DNA of 16,150 nt from JANMEX01 sp041751995 (GTDB lineage: Bacteria > Pseudomonadota > Alphaproteobacteria > Rhizobiales > Rhizobiaceae): contig JBGSHY010000037.1 in assembly GCA_041751995.1 (NCBI GenBank), forward strand, positions 1-16,150, read 5' to 3'. Shown here one piece after another: positions 7,190 to 15,607 of this stretch. Under the pieces are notes generated by a model, which made no database searches, was not told where the DNA came from, and worked only from the letters and a program-made list of their open reading frames with translations. The position numbers and the translations under genes are program-made. The stretch's first letter is position 1; the number at the start of each line of letters is the position of its first letter.

Positions 7190-7372
7190 GCGTGAGGCGT
7201 GCTCCGTTGTTCAGCGTTCGAATGGCGCAAGACGCGCGGTTTGTCCAGTACGGTATTTCCCCGCATATTCCGGCACATGCCAGTTGCCAAAAGGTCGAAA
7301 GCGACCGAAAGTACTATTGGCCGTTCAAAACCGCCGTGCATTCATCGTCGGGCAAATCTGGAGGAGAGTTGC
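7190..7372. promoter_or_regulatory. Divergent intergenic region between MaoC gene and coxG
   Basis: This 183-base gap separates two divergently read genes, so promoters for both should lie here. A short inverted repeat GGTCG-AAAG-CGACC is present at 7293-7306, and AT-richer sequence (GTACTATTGG) follows it. I cannot identify a convincing -35/-10 pair. An open frame runs through the region in phase with coxG but does not resemble the family. Confidence 0.35.
7360..7366 (+). promoter_or_regulatory. Ribosome binding site that fixes a TTG start for coxG
   Basis: GGAGGAG lies six bases before TTG 7373. No ATG or GTG lies at a suitable distance, and the family's N-terminal sequence begins directly at this TTG. 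Confidence 0.75.
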
Positions 7373-7822
7373 TTGGAACTGAGTGGCGAATATGAAATCG
7401 CAGCACCGCGCACCCGCGTGTGGGCGTTGTTGAACGATCCTTTGGTCCTGAAAGAATGCATTCCCGGCTGTGAGGAACTCACCGCCGATGGAGACAATGC
7501 GTTTGCGGCCACAGTTGTCCTGAAAATCGGACCGATCAAGGCGCGGTTCACCGGTGAGGTGACACTGTCGGACAAGGTTGTTCCGGAAAGCTACAAGATC
7601 ACCGGCGAAGGCAAGGGCGGCGTTGTCGGCTTTGCCAAGGGCTCAGCTGCGGTGCATCTTGCCGAACATGACGGCGTGACGACCCTGACCTATGACGTCA
7701 ATGCCGATGTCGGCGGCAAGATCGCGCAGCTTGGCTCGCGGCTGATCGCGTCAACATCAAAGAAGCTTGCCGACCAGTTTTTCGGCAAATTCGCAAGTAT
7801 CGCAGGCGCACCCGTCGCCTGA
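7373..7822 (+). CDS. coxG: CoxG-like SRPBCC protein
   Basis: This 149-aa protein belongs to the carbon monoxide dehydrogenase subunit G family, with a START/SRPBCC lipid-binding-type fold. The typical beginning ELSGEYEIAAPRTRVWALLNDPLVLKECIPGCEEL is followed by KIGPIKARFTGEVTLSD and the C-terminal GGKIAQLGSRLIASTSKKLADQFF helix. In carboxydotrophs CoxG has been linked to membrane recruitment of CO dehydrogenase. This copy lacks the C-terminal hydrophobic anchor seen in some longer relatives. The start is TTG 7373, chosen for the strong ribosome site in front and the family N-terminus. It is first in the coxG-S-L-M series, 30 bases before coxS, so it is very likely co-transcribed. Confidence 0.87.
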   Translation: MELSGEYEIAAPRTRVWALLNDPLVLKECIPGCEELTADGDNAFAATVVLKIGPIKARFTGEVTLSDKVVPESYKITGEGKGGVVGFAKGSAAVHLAEHDGVTTLTYDVNADVGGKIAQLGSRLIASTSKKLADQFFGKFASIAGAPVA

Positions 7823-7852
7823 AAACCAATGCATGCATGAGGAGGAACATGA

Positions 7853-8332
<480 letters not shown>

Positions 8333-8344
<12 letters not shown>

Positions 8345-8360
8345 GGAGCGCGGCCTTTTT
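8333..8360 (+). terminator. Terminator-like hairpin between coxS and coxL
   Basis: An 8-bp perfect stem AAGGCCGC (8333-8340) / GCGGCCTT (8350-8357) has a 9-base loop and continues into a T-run (8356-8360). The left arm and part of the loop lie in the end of coxS. It has the form of an intrinsic terminator inside the operon and would be expected to reduce coxL and coxM transcript relative to coxS. Confidence 0.6.
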
Positions 8361-8428
8361 CGTTTCAACGCCCTGACTGAACGCGAAAACCGCGAGGTCA
8401 CGGCAAATCCAATCTGGAGGAGACACTC

Positions 8429-10774
8429 ATGGGAATGGAAGGCATTGGAGCCCGGGTACTGCGCAAGGAAGACAAGCGCTTTATCACCGGCAAAGGCCGC
8501 TACACGGACGACATGGTCGTACCGGGCATGAAACACGCGCATTTCGTGCGCTCGCCGCATGCGCATGCGGAAATCAAGAAGATCGACACCAAGAAGGCGC
8601 TGGCCATGCCGGGCGTCATCGGTGTCCTGACTGGCAAGGAACTGAAGGCTGACGGCATCGGCAACATCATCTGCGGCTGGATGATCCATTCCAAGGATGG
8701 TTCGCCAATGAAGATGGGCGCATGGTCGCCGCTGGCCACTGACACGGTCCGCTATGTCGGCGATGCGGTCGTCATCGTCGTGGCTGACACCAAGGGCCAG
8801 GCCCGCGATGCCGCTGAAGCCGTCGAAATCACCTACAAGGTCAAGAAGGCGGTCATTTCCGCCGTCGAGTCGCTCAAGCCCGGCGCGCCCCAGATCCATC
8901 CGGAAGCTGCCGGCAACCTGATTTTCGACTGGGAAATCGGTGATGCCAAGGCGACAGAGGCTGCCTTCAAGGGCGCTGCTCATGTCACCAAGATGGACAT
9001 TGTCAACAACCGTCTGGTGCCAAACCCGATGGAGCCGCGCGCAACGCTTGGCGTCTATGACGGCGCGGAAGATCATTATACCTGCTGGACAACATCGCAG
9101 AACCCGCATGTCGCCCGCCTGGTGATGAGCGCCTTCTACAATGTCGCGCCGGAAAACAAGCTGCGCGTCATCGCTCCGGACGTCGGCGGCGGTTTTGGTT
9201 CCAAGATCTACATTTATCCCGAAGAAATCGTCTGCCTCTGGGCCTCCAAGAAGACCGGCGTGCCGGTCAAATGGGTCTCGGACCGTACTGAAGCTTTCCT
9301 CACCGACGCGCATGGCCGCGACCACGTCACCCATGTCGAGTTGGCGTTTGACAAGGACCACAAGATGCTCGGCCTCAAGGTCGATACCATCGCGAACCTC
9401 GGCGCCTACATGTCGCTGTTCTCCTCGTCGGTCCCGACCTACCTCTATGCCACGCTGCTTTCGGGCCAGTATGACCTGAAGGCAATCCACGCCAATGTGC
9501 GCACGGTCTACACCAACACCGCACCGGTAGACGCCTATCGCGGCGCCGGCCGCCCGGAAGCGACCTATCTTCTGGAGCGCATCGTTGAAACGGCGGCGCG
9601 CGAACTTGGCATCGGCGCGGATGAGCTTCGCTCGAAAAACTTCATCCGTTCCTTCCCGCACCAGACACCGGTCATCATGTGCTATGATGCGGGCGATTAT
9701 GATGCCTCGCTCAACAACGCCAAGAAGGCGGCTGACTGGGACGGGTTTGCCAAGCGCAAGGCAAAGGCTGCCAAGGAAGGCAAGCTGCGCGGTATCGGCA
9801 TGAGCTGCTACATTGAAGCCTGCGGTATTGCGCCGTCGGCCGCGGTCGGTTCGCTCGGCGCCGGTGTCGGCCTGTGGGAATCGGCGGAAGTTCGCGTCAA
9901 CGCTGTCGGCACGGTCGAAATCCTCACCGGTTCGCACAGCCACGGCCAGGGCCATGAAACCACCTTTGCCCAATTGGTTTCGGAGCGCTTCGGCCTTCCG
10001 GGCGCCAATGTCTCGGTGATCCATGGTGATACCGACAAGGTGCAGATGGGCATGGGCACCTATGGCTCGCGCTCCGGCGCGGTCGGCATGTCGGCCATCG
10101 TCAAGGCACTCGACAAGGTCGAAGCCAAGGCAAAGAAGATTGCCGCCCATTTGATGGAAGCAGACGAGGGCGACATCGTCATCGAAAACGGCGAGTTGAA
10201 GGTTGCCGGCACCGACAAGAAGGTGCCGTGGTTCCAGATGGCGCTTGCCGCTTACACGGCGCACAATCTGCCGTCGGGCATGGAGCCGGGCCTGAAAGAA
10301 GGCGCGTTCTATGATCCGTCCAACTTCACCTTCCCGGCCGGCTGCTACATCTGCGAAGTCGAGGTTGATCCGGACACCGGCACGACCAAGATTGTCCAGT
10401 TCGTTGCGGCCGACGATTTCGGCAACATCATCAATCCGATGATTGTCGAAGGCCAGGTGCACGGCGGCATTGCGCAGGGCATCGGCCAGGCGCTGCTGGA
10501 AGGCGCTCACTATGACGAGACCGGCCAACTGCAGACGGCATCCTACATGGATTACACCATGCCGCGTGCCGACGACCTGCCGTCCTACAAAGTGTCAAAC
10601 ACAGTCACGCCATGCCCGGGCAATCCGCTCGGCATCAAGGGCTGTGGTGAAGCTGGGGCCATCGGTTCGCCGCCGGCCGTCATCAACGCCATCACGGACG
10701 CCATCGGCAACAACAACCTGACCATGCCTGCCACGCCGCTTGCGGTTTGGAATGCAATTCAGGCAACTAAGTAA
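8429..10774 (+). CDS. coxL: Molybdenum hydroxylase large subunit, form II CO dehydrogenase type
   Basis: This 781-aa protein is the molybdopterin-cytosine-dinucleotide subunit of a xanthine-dehydrogenase-family enzyme. Visible motifs are APDVGGGFGSK (D251-K259), SHSHGQGHE (Q507 in the cofactor-contact loop), TYGSRSGAVG (from T544) and GCGEAGAIGSPP with the presumed catalytic base E741. The active-site loop reads AYRGAGR (369-375). This is the signature of form II (putative) CO dehydrogenases; true carboxydotroph form I enzymes have AYxCSFR with the cysteine that binds copper. That cysteine is therefore absent here. The S-L-M gene order also fits form II. GGAGGAG at 8416-8422 supports ATG 8429. 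It may oxidise CO slowly or use another substrate. Confidence 0.93.
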   Translation: MGMEGIGARVLRKEDKRFITGKGRYTDDMVVPGMKHAHFVRSPHAHAEIKKIDTKKALAMPGVIGVLTGKELKADGIGNIICGWMIHSKDGSPMKMGAWSPLATDTVRYVGDAVVIVVADTKGQARDAAEAVEITYKVKKAVISAVESLKPGAPQIHPEAAGNLIFDWEIGDAKATEAAFKGAAHVTKMDIVNNRLVPNPMEPRATLGVYDGAEDHYTCWTTSQNPHVARLVMSAFYNVAPENKLRVIAPDVGGGFGSKIYIYPEEIVCLWASKKTGVPVKWVSDRTEAFLTDAHGRDHVTHVELAFDKDHKMLGLKVDTIANLGAYMSLFSSSVPTYLYATLLSGQYDLKAIHANVRTVYTNTAPVDAYRGAGRPEATYLLERIVETAARELGIGADELRSKNFIRSFPHQTPVIMCYDAGDYDASLNNAKKAADWDGFAKRKAKAAKEGKLRGIGMSCYIEACGIAPSAAVGSLGAGVGLWESAEVRVNAVGTVEILTGSHSHGQGHETTFAQLVSERFGLPGANVSVIHGDTDKVQMGMGTYGSRSGAVGMSAIVKALDKVEAKAKKIAAHLMEADEGDIVIENGELKVAGTDKKVPWFQMALAAYTAHNLPSGMEPGLKEGAFYDPSNFTFPAGCYICEVEVDPDTGTTKIVQFVAADDFGNIINPMIVEGQVHGGIAQGIGQALLEGAHYDETGQLQTASYMDYTMPRADDLPSYKVSNTVTPCPGNPLGIKGCGEAGAIGSPPAVINAITDAIGNNNLTMPATPLAVWNAIQATK

Positions 10775-10791
10775 GATCGGGGAGAGCAATC

Positions 10792-11589
10792 ATGTATGAG
10801 ACCAATTATCATCGCGCTTCCTCTGTTGCAGATGCAGTGAAGCTTCTGAAAAAGGCCGAGGATCCCAAGATTCTTGCCGGCGGCATGACGCTGATCCCGA
10901 CCATGAAGCAGCGCCTTGCTTCGCCGTCGGATCTTGTGGACATCACCAAAATCAGCGATCTGTCGGGCATCAAAGTGTCCGGCAAGTCGGTCACTATCGG
11001 TGCGGCGACAACGCATTATGATGTCGCCACCAACGAGAAGCTGGCCAAAGTCTGTCCGGCGCTGTGTTCGCTGGCCAGCCATATCGGCGATCCGCATGTG
11101 CGTTATCGCGGCACGATCGGCGGCTCGATCTCCAACAATGACCCGGCGGCTGACTATCCGTCGGCCATGCTGGCGCTCAATGCCAACATCATCACGGACA
11201 AGCGGACGATTCCTGCCGACAAGTTCTTCAAGGGCCTGTTTGAAACATCCCTGAAAGACGGCGAGATTGTCACCGCCATCGAGTTCACCGCTCCTGCAAA
11301 GGCGGCTTACTCGAAGTTCCCCAATCCAGCGTCGCGCTACGCCATGGCAGGCGTGTTCGTGGCCAAGGACAAGGAAGGCGTGCGTGTTGCCGTCACAGGC
11401 GCGGGCGATGGCGGCGTTTTCCGGCACAAGGGTCTGGAAGCTGCACTCGACAAGAAGTTCGATGCTTCATCGGTTGACGCCGTCAAGGTTGATGCCAAGG
11501 GCCTTATGAGCGACATGCACGCGACCGCAGTCTATCGCGCTGCACTCATCAAAGTGATGGCCAAGCGGGCTGTGACCGCGGCAGGATAA
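10792..11589 (+). CDS. coxM: CO dehydrogenase-type medium (FAD) subunit
   Basis: This 265-aa flavoprotein subunit receives electrons from the iron-sulfur subunit. FAD-binding motifs of the family are AGGMT at 29-33 (diphosphate loop) and TIGGS at 108-112, followed by NNDPAADYP (115-123). The length is slightly short compared with the 280-290 residues common in the family, but no domain is missing. GGGGAG about nine bases before ATG 10792 serves as the ribosome site. It lies 17 bases after coxL and is followed by a strong terminator hairpin, so it ends the transcription unit. No cox accessory genes (coxD, E, F type for active-site maturation) lie adjacent. Confidence 0.94.
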   Translation: MYETNYHRASSVADAVKLLKKAEDPKILAGGMTLIPTMKQRLASPSDLVDITKISDLSGIKVSGKSVTIGAATTHYDVATNEKLAKVCPALCSLASHIGDPHVRYRGTIGGSISNNDPAADYPSAMLALNANIITDKRTIPADKFFKGLFETSLKDGEIVTAIEFTAPAKAAYSKFPNPASRYAMAGVFVAKDKEGVRVAVTGAGDGGVFRHKGLEAALDKKFDASSVDAVKVDAKGLMSDMHATAVYRAALIKVMAKRAVTAAG

Positions 11590-11617
11590 TCTTGTTCGGC
11601 CAATGACAAGGATTGTG

Positions 11618-11642
11618 CGGGGCCTTCCGGCCCCGTTTCATT
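11618..11642 (+). terminator. Intrinsic terminator after coxM
   Basis: CGGGGCC (11618-11624) pairs with GGCCCCG (11629-11635) around a 4-base loop, followed by TTTCATTT. It lies 28 bases after the coxM stop and two bases from the stop of the convergent gene, so it may serve both directions. Confidence 0.8.
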
Positions 11643-12033
11643 TGATGGCAATGCGCTCGGTCTTGAAGACGCGGTCCGCGCCGTCCATGAAAACCACGGC
11701 CAGAAATTTCGTGTCGGGTTTTACTTTCAATGTCGTGCGCTTTTCGATCAACGGCGCGGGCTTGCCTGATTTGATTGCTTCACCCTGCTGGCCAATGTCG
11801 ATGAGCACCGATTCTTCGTTTGGCCGGTTATCGCTGAAGCCGCGAAATGGAACACACAGACTGATGTTTCCCAATTTGATGCTGCCGTCTGTCGCGCCCA
11901 GGCGGGCGGTGAGAATAACCCGCTGGGGGCCTATGCGATGTGCGGCGGACGCATTTGGGTTGGTGACTTTGGCGCTGTCGGCAAGAAACGCGGAAAAGGT
12001 GGACTTGAGTAAGGCTGTCACGTTCGAAATCAT
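11638..12033 (-). CDS. Unrecognised conserved-looking small protein
   Basis: I do not recognise this 131-aa protein. It looks soluble and mostly beta-stranded, with an amphipathic N-terminal stretch (NVTALLKSTFSAFLADSAKV) and alternating polar/hydrophobic segments such as RVILTARLG, ESVLIDIG, TTLKVKPDTKFLAVVFMDG. There is no signal peptide, membrane helix or metal motif. The frame extends 23 codons further upstream, but ATG 12033 is preferred because AGGAG (complement of 12041-12045) stands seven bases before it. The opposite strand is also open over this region but gives a sequence rich in Arg, Ser and Thr with no family character. It is read towards coxM and is divergent from rpe, 157 bases away. 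Confidence 0.6.
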   Translation of the reverse strand: MISNVTALLKSTFSAFLADSAKVTNPNASAAHRIGPQRVILTARLGATDGSIKLGNISLCVPFRGFSDNRPNEESVLIDIGQQGEAIKSGKPAPLIEKRTTLKVKPDTKFLAVVFMDGADRVFKTERIAIK

Positions 12034-12190
12034 GGGTATGCTCCTGCTGACGCCTCCTCTTGGCAGACCGCAGATGAACGCCGGATGAATATTAGCATCC
12101 ACTTTTTAAGGCCTTTCGTCGCATGCAGCAAAGATTGACTCCCTGCGCATGACGCGGCAGAGCTTTGCAGCATCAAACAGGTTCGAAATC

Positions 12191-12862
12191 ATGTCCGCGA
12201 ACACGCTCATTGCGCCTTCCGTCCTTGCTGCCGATTTTTCAAGACTTGGAGATGAAGTCGAAACAGTGTTGCGCGCCGGCGCCGATTGGATCCATCTGGA
12301 TGTAATGGATGGGCATTTCGTGCCGAACATCACCTTCGGCCCGCCGGTCATCAAGGCGTTGCGCAGCCGCACCAAGGCGGTCTTCGATTGCCACCTGATG
12401 ATCGCGCCAGCGGACCCGTTTTTGGCGGCCTTTGCCGATGCAGGCTGCGACATCATCACAGTCCATGCGGAAGCCGGTCCGCATCTCGACCGGTCGCTGC
12501 AGGCGATCCGGAATTTGGGTAAAAAAGCAGGTGTGTCGCTCAACCCGTCAACGCCCGAAAGCGTCATCGAGTATGTGCTCGACCGGCTCGACCTTGTTCT
12601 GGTGATGACCGTCAATCCGGGCTTTGGCGGACAGGCGTTCATCCCGGCTATGGTCGACAAGGTGAAGCGCATCAAGTCCATGATCGGCAATCGCCCGATC
12701 CAGATCGAGATCGACGGCGGCGTGACAACCAAGACGGCGCCGCTGGTCACAGCTGCCGGGGCGGATGTGCTGGTCGCGGGTTCTGCGATTTTCAGCGCAG
12801 GCGGCGAAGAGGGCTATCGCAAGGCTATCGCCGATCTGCGCGCGGCTTCGGGTCGAAACTGA
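12191..12862 (+). CDS. rpe: Ribulose-phosphate 3-epimerase
   Basis: This 223-aa TIM-barrel enzyme interconverts ribulose 5-phosphate and xylulose 5-phosphate in the pentose phosphate pathway (and in the Calvin cycle where present). The metal- and catalysis-related residues are all present: S10 in IAPSVLAADF, H35 and D37 in HLDVMDGHFVPN, H68 in CHLMI, and D175 in EIDGGV. The VNPGFGGQ phosphate loop is also intact. The frame is open from 12149, but ATG 12191 is chosen because it starts the family sequence MSANTLIAPSVLAADF and gives the standard length. The ribosome site is weak. It stands alone, divergent from the preceding gene and convergent with the oxidoreductase. Confidence 0.95.
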   Translation: MSANTLIAPSVLAADFSRLGDEVETVLRAGADWIHLDVMDGHFVPNITFGPPVIKALRSRTKAVFDCHLMIAPADPFLAAFADAGCDIITVHAEAGPHLDRSLQAIRNLGKKAGVSLNPSTPESVIEYVLDRLDLVLVMTVNPGFGGQAFIPAMVDKVKRIKSMIGNRPIQIEIDGGVTTKTAPLVTAAGADVLVAGSAIFSAGGEEGYRKAIADLRAASGRN

Positions 12863-12900
12863 GCGGCATCCGCGCTTGGTCCGTGCGCTTTTTGCGCTTC

Positions 12901-13827
12901 CTACCAGATAAATTCATCTGTATCTGAACGCCGTCCCAGCATCATGCAGTCGGCGACCAGTTCGAGCGGCGAGCCGTCCATTTCGGATTTGCCGGATTTC
13001 ACCAACTGCGCAAAGCGGGCGTAGATTTCCTCATATTCCTCGCTTGGCGCGGAGACGGTCTCGACGCCGTTCACAGACAGCCGCGTGCCGCCAAAGGTCA
13101 GTTTGAGCTTGTGGGTCGCAGTATCGACATCAATGTTCCACGACTGCTCGCCTTTTTGACGCCAGTCGAACTCGGCGGAAAGGTCGGCATTGCCGCCGTC
13201 GGCTGCGCGGAATTTGATGGTGGCGGCAATCGGGGTGAAGCGGTTTGACGGCGTGATGAGGTTGGCTTCGCTGACGAAAACCGGTTCAGGCAGGATTTCT
13301 GTGACAATCGACAAGGCGTTGATGCCCGGGTCGAACACGCCAAACCCGCCCGGTTCCCAGATCCATTCCTGTCCCGGATGCCATTGCCACACGCTTTCCT
13401 TCCAGGACACATGCAGGCGCGTCACTTTTTGGCCTGCAAGGATCCTTTTTGCCTCAGCCACTGCGGCATTGAATCGAGAGTGCCAGGTCTGAAAGGCGAC
13501 TTTGCCGGATGCTGCGGCGCGGGCCTTGAGGTCGGCATACTCGGAAATCGTCGGTGTCGGCGGCTTTTCCAGCAGGAGGTGAACGCCCGCTTCCAGGCAT
13601 TCCATCGCAATGTTGCGGCGGACGGACGGCGGCGTGCAGATCGCCACCGCGTCGAGCTTCACGGACTTCAGCATTTCCGCCGGAGTCTTGAAAGCCGGAA
13701 CGCCAAGGCCGGACGGCCGTGAGGAGACGACAGCGGCCAATTTGAAATCACTGTTCTTGGCAATGCAGGGCAGGTGCTGATCCTGCGCAATTTTGCCAAG
13801 TCCGATAACGCCAATGGAAATTGCCAC
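12901..13827 (-). CDS. Gfo/Idh/MocA oxidoreductase, D-galactose 1-dehydrogenase-like
   Basis: This is a 308-aa NAD(P)-dependent sugar dehydrogenase. An N-terminal Rossmann fold is shown by GVIGLGKIA (6-14), followed by the family EKPP at 87-90. The segments FQTWHSRFN (112-120), SWKESVWQWHPGQEWIWEPGG (about 141-161) and VFDPGINALSI (164-174) are characteristic of bacterial D-galactose / L-arabinose 1-dehydrogenases. These oxidise the sugar to its lactone in the De Ley-Doudoroff type route, in the cytoplasm. The start is GTG 13827, since AGGAGG on this strand (complement of 13835-13840) lies seven bases upstream and the protein then begins AISIGVIG as relatives do; the longer open frame upstream is not family-like. 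No other galactonate pathway genes are visible. Confidence 0.8.
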   Translation of the reverse strand: MAISIGVIGLGKIAQDQHLPCIAKNSDFKLAAVVSSRPSGLGVPAFKTPAEMLKSVKLDAVAICTPPSVRRNIAMECLEAGVHLLLEKPPTPTISEYADLKARAAASGKVAFQTWHSRFNAAVAEAKRILAGQKVTRLHVSWKESVWQWHPGQEWIWEPGGFGVFDPGINALSIVTEILPEPVFVSEANLITPSNRFTPIAATIKFRAADGGNADLSAEFDWRQKGEQSWNIDVDTATHKLKLTFGGTRLSVNGVETVSAPSEEYEEIYARFAQLVKSGKSEMDGSPLELVADCMMLGRRSDTDEFIW

Positions 13828-13834
13828 GCTGGTT

Positions 13835-13840
13835 CCTCCT
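13835..13840 (-). promoter_or_regulatory. Ribosome binding site that fixes a GTG start for the galactose dehydrogenase-like gene
   Basis: AGGAGG on the minus strand, seven bases before GTG 13827. The in-frame ATGs further upstream would add an N-terminus with no resemblance to the family. Confidence 0.8.
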
Positions 13841-13956
13841 CGATTTGTGGGCGAGGCATAGCAGAAGTCCATCGGATTTCGCCAGCCTTGATCTCCATTT
13901 TGCAGGGCTTGCCACTGGCGCAAGTTTGGACAACATTCCCGCGCGGAGGAACTTTC

Positions 13957-15444
13957 ATGAGCGGTTACATTCTTGCCATCGACCAAGGCACCACTTCAAC
14001 GCGGGCCATCGTGTTTGACAAGTCCATGCGCCCTGCAGGCTCAGGCCAAAAGGAATTCACGCAAATTTTCCCGCAGTCCGGCTGGGTGGAGCATGATCCC
14101 GAAGAAATCTGGAAAACCGTGCTGTTTGCCGTCAAGACCGCGCTGAAAAAGGCGGACCTTGAAGCCAAGGATATAGCCGCGATCGGCATCACCAACCAGC
14201 GCTAAACTGTGGTGGTCTGGGACAGGGCGACGGGTAAGGCTATTCACAACGCGATTGTCTGGCAGGATCGGCGCACGTCCGCCTTCTGCCAGAAGATGAA
14301 GAAGCAAGGTCTTGAGCCGCTGTTCACCAAGAAGACCGGGCTGCTGCTTGATCCTTATTTTTCCGGAACGAAACTGGCATGGCTGTTGGACAAGGTTCCC
14401 GGCGCGCGCAAGCGGGCGGCCAAAGGCGAACTGCTGTTCGGTACCATCGACAGTTTCCTGATCTGGCGGCTGACAGGCGGCAAGGTTCATGCGACCGATG
14501 CGACCAACGCGTCGCGCACGCTGATGTACAATATCGGCAAAAACGTGTGGGACGTCGAACTTCTGAAAATCCTCAACGTTCCTGCTGCCATGTTGCCCGA
14601 GGTAAAGGATTGCGCCGATGATTTTGGCGTGACGGACCCGAAGCTGTTTGGTGCGGCGATTCCAATCCTTGGCGTGGCAGGCGACCAGCAGGCGGCGACG
14701 ATCGGGCAGGCCTGTTTTGAGCCGGGCATGATGAAATCAACCTACGGCACCGGCTGCTTTGCCCTTCTCAACACCGGCGCCGACATGGTTCGTTCGAAAA
14801 GCCGGATGCTGACGACCATTGCCTACCGGCTGGACGGCAAGACGACCTATGCGCTTGAAGGGTCGATCTTCATCGCTGGCGCCGGTGTGCAGTGGCTGCG
14901 TGACGGGTTGAAGATCATCAAGACGGCGTCCGAGACCGGCAAGCTCGCCGAAAGCGCCGACCCAACGCAGGATGTGATTGTTGTGCCGGCCTTTGTCGGG
15001 CTCGGCGCGCCGTGGTGGGATGCGGAGGCGCGCGGTGCCGTCTATGGCCTTACGCGCAACTCCGGCCCGGCGGAAATCGCCAAGGCGACGTTGGAAGCTG
15101 TCGCATACCAGACGCATGATTTGATTTCGGCGATGCGCAAGGACTGGAAGGGCGGGACATCCAAGACCGTGCTGCGCGTTGATGGTGGCATGACGGCGTC
15201 CGATTGGACGATGCAGCGGCTTGCCGACATTCTCGACGCGCCGGTGGACCGGCCGGTGGTGATGGAAACCACTGCACTGGGCGCTGCGTGGCTGGCAGGC
15301 TCCCGCGCCGGAGTCTGGCCGAAACAGGCGGCATTTGCCAAATCGTGGAAGGCCGAGAAACGTTTTGAGCCAGCGATGGACGCCAAGCTTCGAAGCGCCA
15401 AACTCAAGTCATGGTCCAAGGCAGTGCAGCGGACGCTGAGCTGA
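13957..15444 (+). pseudogene. glpK: Glycerol kinase interrupted by one in-frame TAA
   Basis: The frame encodes a 495-residue glycerol kinase (glycerol + ATP to glycerol 3-phosphate), full length for the family, except that codon 83 (14203-14205) is TAA. Before it are the ATP-site motif DQGTTSTR (9-16) and WVEHDPEEIW; after it are VVWDRATGKAIHNAIVWQDRRT, YFSGTKLAWLLD, GELLFGTIDSFLIWRLTGG, GVAGDQQAA, STYGTGCF, YALEGS and LRVDGGMTASDWTMQ. Homologues read NQRET here, so TAA most simply arose from GAA by one base change. The lost Glu corresponds to one of the glycerol-contacting residues (Glu84 of the E. coli enzyme). GGAGGA at 13945-13950 supports ATG 13957. The rest is undamaged, so the mutation is recent, a sequencing error, or suppressed. 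A restart at GTG 14209 would lack the ATP site. Confidence 0.9.
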
Positions 15445-15538
15445 TTGCTTTCTGTACTCAAATGCAGACCGAAAACCTGCCTTACATTTTGGAAGAACAG
15501 TAACCACCTTTGCGCTTCCCGTCGGCCTTTGATCTCTG

Positions 15539-15560
15539 AATTCATTGTATAAAATGAATT
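15539..15560. promoter_or_regulatory. Palindrome abutting the -24 element, possible operator
   Basis: Perfect 8-bp inverted arms AATTCATT (15539-15546) and AATGAATT (15553-15560) are separated by six bases. The right arm ends on the first T of the TGGCAC -24 box, so a protein bound here would touch the sigma-54 polymerase site. Confidence 0.45.
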
Positions 15561-15575
15561 GGCACGCCGCTTGCT
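15560..15575 (+). promoter_or_regulatory. Sigma-54 (-24/-12) promoter for the hydrogenase genes
   Basis: TGGCAC-N5-TTGCT matches the RpoN consensus exactly, with GG at 15561-15562 and GC at 15573-15574 at the correct spacing. Transcription should begin about 12 bases beyond the GC, near 15585, giving a leader of about 50 bases before ATG 15634. Such promoters need an enhancer-binding activator; for hydrogenases in rhizobia and related bacteria this is typically HoxA or NifA. Confidence 0.9.
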
Positions 15576-15607
15576 GTGTTCCGGAGGGGACAGGTGCGCA
15601 TGTCATG

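Noticed and set aside
7293..7306. Inverted repeat GGTCG-AAAG-CGACC upstream of coxG as an operator
   Set aside because: Five-base arms are common by chance in GC-rich DNA and no known regulator consensus is matched.
7829..7838. Self-complementary ATGCATGCAT before coxS
   Set aside because: A short alternating sequence without further structure; most likely chance.
11603..12088. 161-codon plus-strand frame over the orphan minus-strand gene
   Set aside because: Its product is rich in Arg, Ser and Thr, it starts on the terminator hairpin side without a ribosome site, and the minus-strand product looks more like a folded protein.
12863..12900. GCGC-TTTTT-GCGC between rpe and the convergent oxidoreductase as a terminator
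   Set aside because: The stem is only four bases and the T-run is in the loop, not after it.
14209..15444. Separate shorter glycerol kinase gene starting at GTG 14209
   Set aside because: No ribosome site precedes it and it would lack the DQGTTSTR ATP-binding loop; it is the 3' part of one interrupted gene.
15453..15468. NifA upstream activator site TGT-N10-AGA
   Set aside because: One of the six defined bases is wrong and such near-matches are frequent; it does not establish NifA control, though its distance from the promoter is plausible.
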